Below, piece by piece: positions 31,547 through 35,574 of a stretch of DNA of 35,574 nucleotides. Position 1 is the first letter of the stretch. Each line of letters begins with the position of its first letter. The stretch is from an uncultured Agrococcus sp. Its GTDB lineage: Bacteria; Actinomycetota; Actinomycetes; Actinomycetales; Microbacteriaceae. The notes beneath the pieces were generated by a model, which was not told the DNA's origin, searched no databases, and saw only the letters and a list, made by a program, of their open reading frames with translations. The DNA lies in the NCBI RefSeq assembly GCF_945915485.1, contig NZ_CAMEFJ010000019.1, positions 1 to 35,574 on the forward strand, in the 5' to 3' direction. The position numbers and the translations under genes were made by a program.

Positions 31547-34500
31547 TGCGCATCGACGCCGACCATCTCGGCGACACGCGCCGCGACGGCTTCCGGGTCG
31601 GTGAACAGTTCGAAAGCGTGGACTCGCATCGTGTGCCAGCCGAGCCGCCGAAGCATCTCCGGCTCGATACGCAGCTTGTGGCGTAACGAATCATCGCTCT
31701 GTTCGTGATCGCTGAGGACAGCGGCGCAGACTCCACCGTTCGCGACGACGAGCGGCAGTCCCCGATAGTTCAGCGTGACGTCCAGCCCGAAGACACGGAG
31801 TCGATCGGCGAGGTCCGTCATGAGCGGGTCGCTCTCGCCGGGTTCGATAGCGAGCTGGGGAGTCGCGACATCCAACAGGATCTCCCGCAACTGGGCAGCA
31901 CCGTGCTCGACGCTGTCGGGATCGAGCTCGGCAGCGTCGAACGAGGCAACGATCGTGAGCGCACGCCTGGCGCGAGTCAGCGCGATCGCCAGCAACTGCT
32001 CTCCGCCCTCTTTGCCGAGCGGGCCGAAGTCGACGTTCTTGCTGTACTTGGAGCGTCCGTAGCCGACCGAGAAGATCACGCGGTCTCGCGAAAGCGCCAT
32101 CGCGTGCGTCAAGTCGGCGATGACGAAGGGCTCATCCGTCTCGGTAGAGATGAAATCGGCGATCGACGGATTCTGCCCGAGCTGCTGCACGAGCGCCTGC
32201 TGCAGTCGTGCTTCGTGCCGCTCGTTACCCGTGACAACCATGAGCGACTCGTTCGGTCGCGTCCTCGCGTGCTGCGCGACTAGAGACAGTACCTTATCGA
32301 TTTCGGCATCCGGGCTCTCGATCTCGGCAGCGCCGGGCTTCGGCAGCCCCCACGCGTCCTCGACCGTTTCGACCGAGACGGATGGATGCCCGAGATACGT
32401 CCCAGCCCACGGCAGCGACTCGATCGCGCCATCGTAGAAGCGTTCGTTGATGAGCCCGAGCAGGTCGTGCCCACCCGTGCGGAAGGTGCGCGACAGCTCG
32501 AGCGTCGGCAGCAGTTCCATGAGCCGGGATAGCGCCGACTCGTCGCCCAGTTCACCGGGCTCGGGCATCCCTGGATCCTTGCGCACGCCCATCGCGCTGA
32601 TCCCGATTGCGAAGGCGCTGGGGGCCTGCGTGACCGCGTCGCCGATCGCGACAACCTGCGGCGCTCTGGCGATGGCGCCCGCGACCTCCGCGATCGTCAC
32701 CGAGCCCGCATCGGCGATGATGACGCAGTCGAAAGGAACATCGTGCGAAACTTCGTGCACGTTGTACGGCGAGGCGAGCCACACGGGCGCTAGCGGACGC
32801 AGCAGGTGCGGCGCCGTCGCCGCAAGCGATGCAGAGTCGACCGAGCCCGACTTGATGATCGTGCGCAGCGCCTTCGCCTCGTCCGGCCAGTCGCGGATGC
32901 CGAGACGCCACTGCTCGGCGAGCTGCCAGGCGAGACGCCCGCTCGATGCCGCTGCGTGCGTTTCGTCGACGAGCGCGAAGTCGGTTTCGAGCCGGCTCAG
33001 CACCTGCGTATTACCGCGAAGCAGCGCACGCTGCGAACCGATCAGCGTCTCGAGCGCCGACTGCCACCACGCGAGTTCGAGTTCGCATTCGACCTGCTCC
33101 ACCGGCACCTTGCGGTCGGCAAGATCGCGGAACAGCGGGTCGAGTTCGAGCTCCTCGAGCGACGCGATGAGCCGAGACCGCTCGCGGATATTCGTCAGTG
33201 CGTCCGAGTTCGCAGCGAGCGAGTCGATCCATTCACGCAGCGCATCGAGATCCATCGTGATCGCATCACGGTAGTCGCTCTTGAGCGCGTCACCGATACG
33301 CTCGAGTCTGCCCAGCACGCGCGCGTGCAGCTCTTCGAGAGCCCGCAAACCGCTCGGGATGGCCGGCACGGCTCCGTCGGGCGTCAGCGTGTTCCAGCGC
33401 TTCCGCTGCCGCTGCACACGCACGAGCGCGTTGTGCAGATCGGTTATGCGAGCTCCGGGGCGCACGTATTCGAGCGCGTGCTTCTTGAGGCGTCGACGCT
33501 GCATCCCGCCGAGTGCCGCGTTGGCGTCTCGGCGGGAACCCGTGGCAGTGACGAGCTCTCCGATGGGCCGGTCGTAGATCGACGGGTGGAACACCTCGAG
33601 GCTCTCACGGATCTCTATCAACAGATCGATCTGGTCGGTCAGCTGCTCGAACGTCTCGAACTGCTGAATCTTGGTCGCCCCGAGCACTTCCTCCGCCTGC
33701 TCGAGCAACTCGTCCAGTTCGCCGCCGGCGAGCGTTTGCGCGTCTTCGAACGCGAGATCGGCATCCCCGTCGCTGTCGAAGTTCGCGCCGTACCAGGGGG
33801 TGTCGCTCTTGCTGTACTGGAACTCTCCCAGTGAAGCCGCTTCCGCCATCGTCTGCGCTGCGTGCTGTCGCTTGTCGGCAAGCTGAGCGATGCTCTCGCG
33901 TGACAGGCGCGCCTGCGTCTGCGGCGGCACGGGCAGCATGGCCAGCTTCGACAGCTCACTGAGGCAGTCGACGACCGATACCTGCAGTTCAGGGTCGACT
34001 CGACGGAGCGCTGCACGGTAATCCCCGAGCACCTTGCGGAGCCGCACGAGCGCATCGTCGATATCGGCGACGTCCGGCTCCTTGGCTTTCTCGCTGCGTC
34101 CGATCGACGAGATGAGATCCCGCCGCAGGTTCGACTCCGAAACGGCGAGACCCGGTAGCCCCGCCTCCGAGAGACGATCCACGATCGCGGCCGTCGTGGC
34201 GCGACGCGGACTCACAACGAGAACGCGTCGGTCATCCCCCACCAGGGCACCGATCAGGTTCACGATCGTCTGCGTGGAGCCGGTGCCGGGGCGCGCATTC
34301 ACCGTGACAGAGTTACCGGCAAGTGCTTCTGCAACGACCTTCTCAAGTTCACTGTCAGCATCGAGCACGAGCCGATCCGTCTCCGGCGACCGCTCGTCCT
34401 GGGGCACGAAATCCGGCTCGGCGCGCAGCTGTCGCAACCTCGACGTCGCGATCTCCTCGCCGGCGACGGCATCCAGAACCGGATGCGACTCGATTGCCAG

Positions 34501-35415
34501 GTCATTCGACATCGCCGTCGCGACGTCTGCGAAAATCGACACGAGCACACGCGGCTCGACCGAGAATCCTGGCACGTGCACGGCGTATTCGCGGAGCCGG
34601 TCGAGCACCGGGTTCGGCGAGAACGCTCCCCGATCGTCAGCGAGCGATACGAGTTCCTGCTCATCCAACTCGATACCGTGGTCGTCACGAAGCACTCGGG
34701 CGAGCTCAGGGTTCACGTACGCGCGCCCCCGCAACTGCAGCTCGAAGTCGCGGCCCCTGCGGCGAATCACAAGTGGACGGAGCAACACGGGCGCATCGAT
34801 GTCGTGCGGCTCTCCCGGCACCTGCGCGATACCGACCGCGAGGTGCACCGCGTCGATCGAACGCGCGGCGGCGAGTTCGACACCCTTCGACAGGATGGCC
34901 GCAGCTGCCCCGCGGGCCGCCCGCAGCGCCAGGTCGTCGCGAATCAGGTTCGACAGCAGCGTCGGCTTGCCGATGATGAACTGGGCAAGACCGCCAGGGT
35001 GCGTGGTGGAGAGTTCAATGCGCGTTGCCGTCGTGTCGACGAAGCGCAGCAATGACGAACGCCCGCCGATCGTGGCGATCTCGTGGCGCCACGTGTTCCA
35101 GCCTGTTCGCACGCGGCGCGGGAGTGCGTCGGCGGCTTCCTCGGCCGGTTCGGCAGAAGACTCGGCCGACTGGGCACTTTCGGCATGAGATTCGATCGGT
35201 TCGGCCGCTGACTCGGTGTCTCCTTGTGCGCCTTCGCTCGTTTCCTGTCCTTCGGCGCTCTCTTGGACCTCGTCCGCTTCCGCGACGGTGTCGGTCGATG
35301 CCTGGTCATCGACGCTCTGCTCCGCGGCCGTCACTTCGGTCTCGTCGGTTGCAGTTGCCTCGCGATCGTCACCCTCGAAACGGGGGTCGCGTGGCTGGTC
35401 GTTGTCGATGTGCAC
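31543..35415 (-). CDS. DUF4011-like/SF1-helicase/nuclease-like protein with degenerate ATPase motifs
   Basis: A 1,290-residue protein. Residues 1-100 are acidic and disordered. Residues about 103-290 resemble DUF4011. The SF1 helicase part has ARPGTGSTQT for Walker A, with Ser380 at the catalytic lysine position. The DEAS-type motif II reads IIADAGS (Ala901, Asp902), and the usual GDPKQLPP-like stretch reads GDAVTQAPS. Motif VI is preserved (ALTRARRAL near 1145). The last about 110 residues look like the MTES_1575-type restriction-endonuclease fold, but I cannot identify a full catalytic triad. The GTG at 35415 is chosen as the start, eight bases after TATACC; a frame upstream of it is open but has no features. 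It may be a catalytically dead scaffold, a sensor, or a family with altered chemistry. Relatives with active motifs are often found in defence loci. Confidence 0.75.
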   Translation of the reverse strand: MHIDNDQPRDPRFEGDDREATATDETEVTAAEQSVDDQASTDTVAEADEVQESAEGQETSEGAQGDTESAAEPIESHAESAQSAESSAEPAEEAADALPRRVRTGWNTWRHEIATIGGRSSLLRFVDTTATRIELSTTHPGGLAQFIIGKPTLLSNLIRDDLALRAARGAAAAILSKGVELAAARSIDAVHLAVGIAQVPGEPHDIDAPVLLRPLVIRRRGRDFELQLRGRAYVNPELARVLRDDHGIELDEQELVSLADDRGAFSPNPVLDRLREYAVHVPGFSVEPRVLVSIFADVATAMSNDLAIESHPVLDAVAGEEIATSRLRQLRAEPDFVPQDERSPETDRLVLDADSELEKVVAEALAGNSVTVNARPGTGSTQTIVNLIGALVGDDRRVLVVSPRRATTAAIVDRLSEAGLPGLAVSESNLRRDLISSIGRSEKAKEPDVADIDDALVRLRKVLGDYRAALRRVDPELQVSVVDCLSELSKLAMLPVPPQTQARLSRESIAQLADKRQHAAQTMAEAASLGEFQYSKSDTPWYGANFDSDGDADLAFEDAQTLAGGELDELLEQAEEVLGATKIQQFETFEQLTDQIDLLIEIRESLEVFHPSIYDRPIGELVTATGSRRDANAALGGMQRRRLKKHALEYVRPGARITDLHNALVRVQRQRKRWNTLTPDGAVPAIPSGLRALEELHARVLGRLERIGDALKSDYRDAITMDLDALREWIDSLAANSDALTNIRERSRLIASLEELELDPLFRDLADRKVPVEQVECELELAWWQSALETLIGSQRALLRGNTQVLSRLETDFALVDETHAAASSGRLAWQLAEQWRLGIRDWPDEAKALRTIIKSGSVDSASLAATAPHLLRPLAPVWLASPYNVHEVSHDVPFDCVIIADAGSVTIAEVAGAIARAPQVVAIGDAVTQAPSAFAIGISAMGVRKDPGMPEPGELGDESALSRLMELLPTLELSRTFRTGGHDLLGLINERFYDGAIESLPWAGTYLGHPSVSVETVEDAWGLPKPGAAEIESPDAEIDKVLSLVAQHARTRPNESLMVVTGNERHEARLQQALVQQLGQNPSIADFISTETDEPFVIADLTHAMALSRDRVIFSVGYGRSKYSKNVDFGPLGKEGGEQLLAIALTRARRALTIVASFDAAELDPDSVEHGAAQLREILLDVATPQLAIEPGESDPLMTDLADRLRVFGLDVTLNYRGLPLVVANGGVCAAVLSDHEQSDDSLRHKLRIEPEMLRRLGWHTMRVHAFELFTDPEAVAARVAEMVGVDAQ

Positions 35416-35507
35416 GCGCCCAGGGTATACGCGCGTGCTAGCAAAGGTCGCATGACTGGCGGATGATCGGCAAAAACACTGTACGGGCGTCGACGTTCGG
35501 AGCGGGC

Positions 35508-35542
35508 TTTGGGTCGCTATTCTGCACGAATTCCGACCCAAA
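35508..35542. repeat. Nine-base inverted repeat upstream of the helicase-like gene
   Basis: TTTGGGTCG (35508-35516) and CGACCCAAA (35534-35542) are perfect complements with 17 bases between them. They lie about 95 bases before the helicase-like start. Possible operator, or a terminator of the gene beyond the window. Confidence 0.45.
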
Positions 35543-35574
35543 CCCCGCGGCGAAGAGCTGTGGGGCCGCGCGTG

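Noticed and set aside
35463-35574. Possible start of a divergent gene running off the right edge
   Set aside because: Only 37 codons are visible, no ribosome-binding site, and the inverted repeat lies inside it.

Overview
The window comes from a high-GC actinobacterium, most likely in or near the Microbacteriaceae. This rests on the very large (about 1,590-residue) NAD-dependent glutamate dehydrogenase, a Sap/GAP-family membrane protein behind a TetR gene, the 5-FCL/FmdB/MscL block, a helicase-like protein with a tail resembling the nuclease family named after Microbacterium testaceum, and several genes whose start codon sits 6-8 bases after a TANNNT box with no Shine-Dalgarno. The genus cannot be fixed from sequence alone.

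Layout, left to right. (1) 1-2775, minus: a one-carbon demethylation pair, a DmdA/GcvT-like folate methyltransferase followed by a dimethylglycine/sarcosine-type FAD oxidoreductase that runs off the left edge, with a promoter and two TGTTGC/GCAACA operators. (2) 2848-3086: a MITE-like element with about 26-bp terminal inverted repeats and four more copies of the same unit inside. (3) 3144-4302, minus: a FrnE-like DsbA-family oxidoreductase coupled to a 63-residue protein with a cysteine-containing tail, then a separately promoted 62-residue protein. (4) 4399-11894, minus: an alpha-mannoside operon with a LacI regulator, a mannose-6-phosphate isomerase-like protein, a GH38 alpha-mannosidase and split fructose-family PTS components IIB, IIC and IIA. 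Sugar would be imported as a phosphorylated mannoside, hydrolysed to mannose-6-phosphate and isomerised to fructose-6-phosphate. (5) 12188-14196: a ribbon-helix-helix/DUF433-like antitoxin with a PIN-like (DUF5615-type) toxin, an Na+/H+ antiporter that has lost its middle, and a DUF5655-like protein. (6) 14419-19194: NAD-glutamate dehydrogenase. (7) 19269-20581: a TetR and Sap-like exporter cassette flanked by direct repeats of the 3' end of the dehydrogenase gene. (8) 20813-21943: a GH3 beta-N-acetylhexosaminidase-like lipoprotein, then tRNA-Ala(CGC) at 22030-22105. (9) 22246-27898: a two-component system divergent from an ABC ATPase and an FtsX-type permease, visibly less GC-rich than its surroundings and directly next to the tRNA, so probably an acquired island. 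(10) 28154-31298: housekeeping block with a membrane protein, a RimJ-like acetyltransferase, 5-formyltetrahydrofolate cyclo-ligase, an FmdB-like zinc ribbon and MscL. (11) 31331-35415, minus: a 1,290-residue DUF4011/SF1-helicase/nuclease-like protein whose ATPase motifs are degenerate, coupled to a 71-residue charged protein.

The best candidates for something undescribed are the helicase-like protein with its coupled small partner, the 239-bp inverted-repeat element, the gdh-tail duplication around the tetR cassette, the internally deleted antiporter, and the FrnE-coupled small cysteine protein. All functional statements are read from sequence by eye; no database search was possible.
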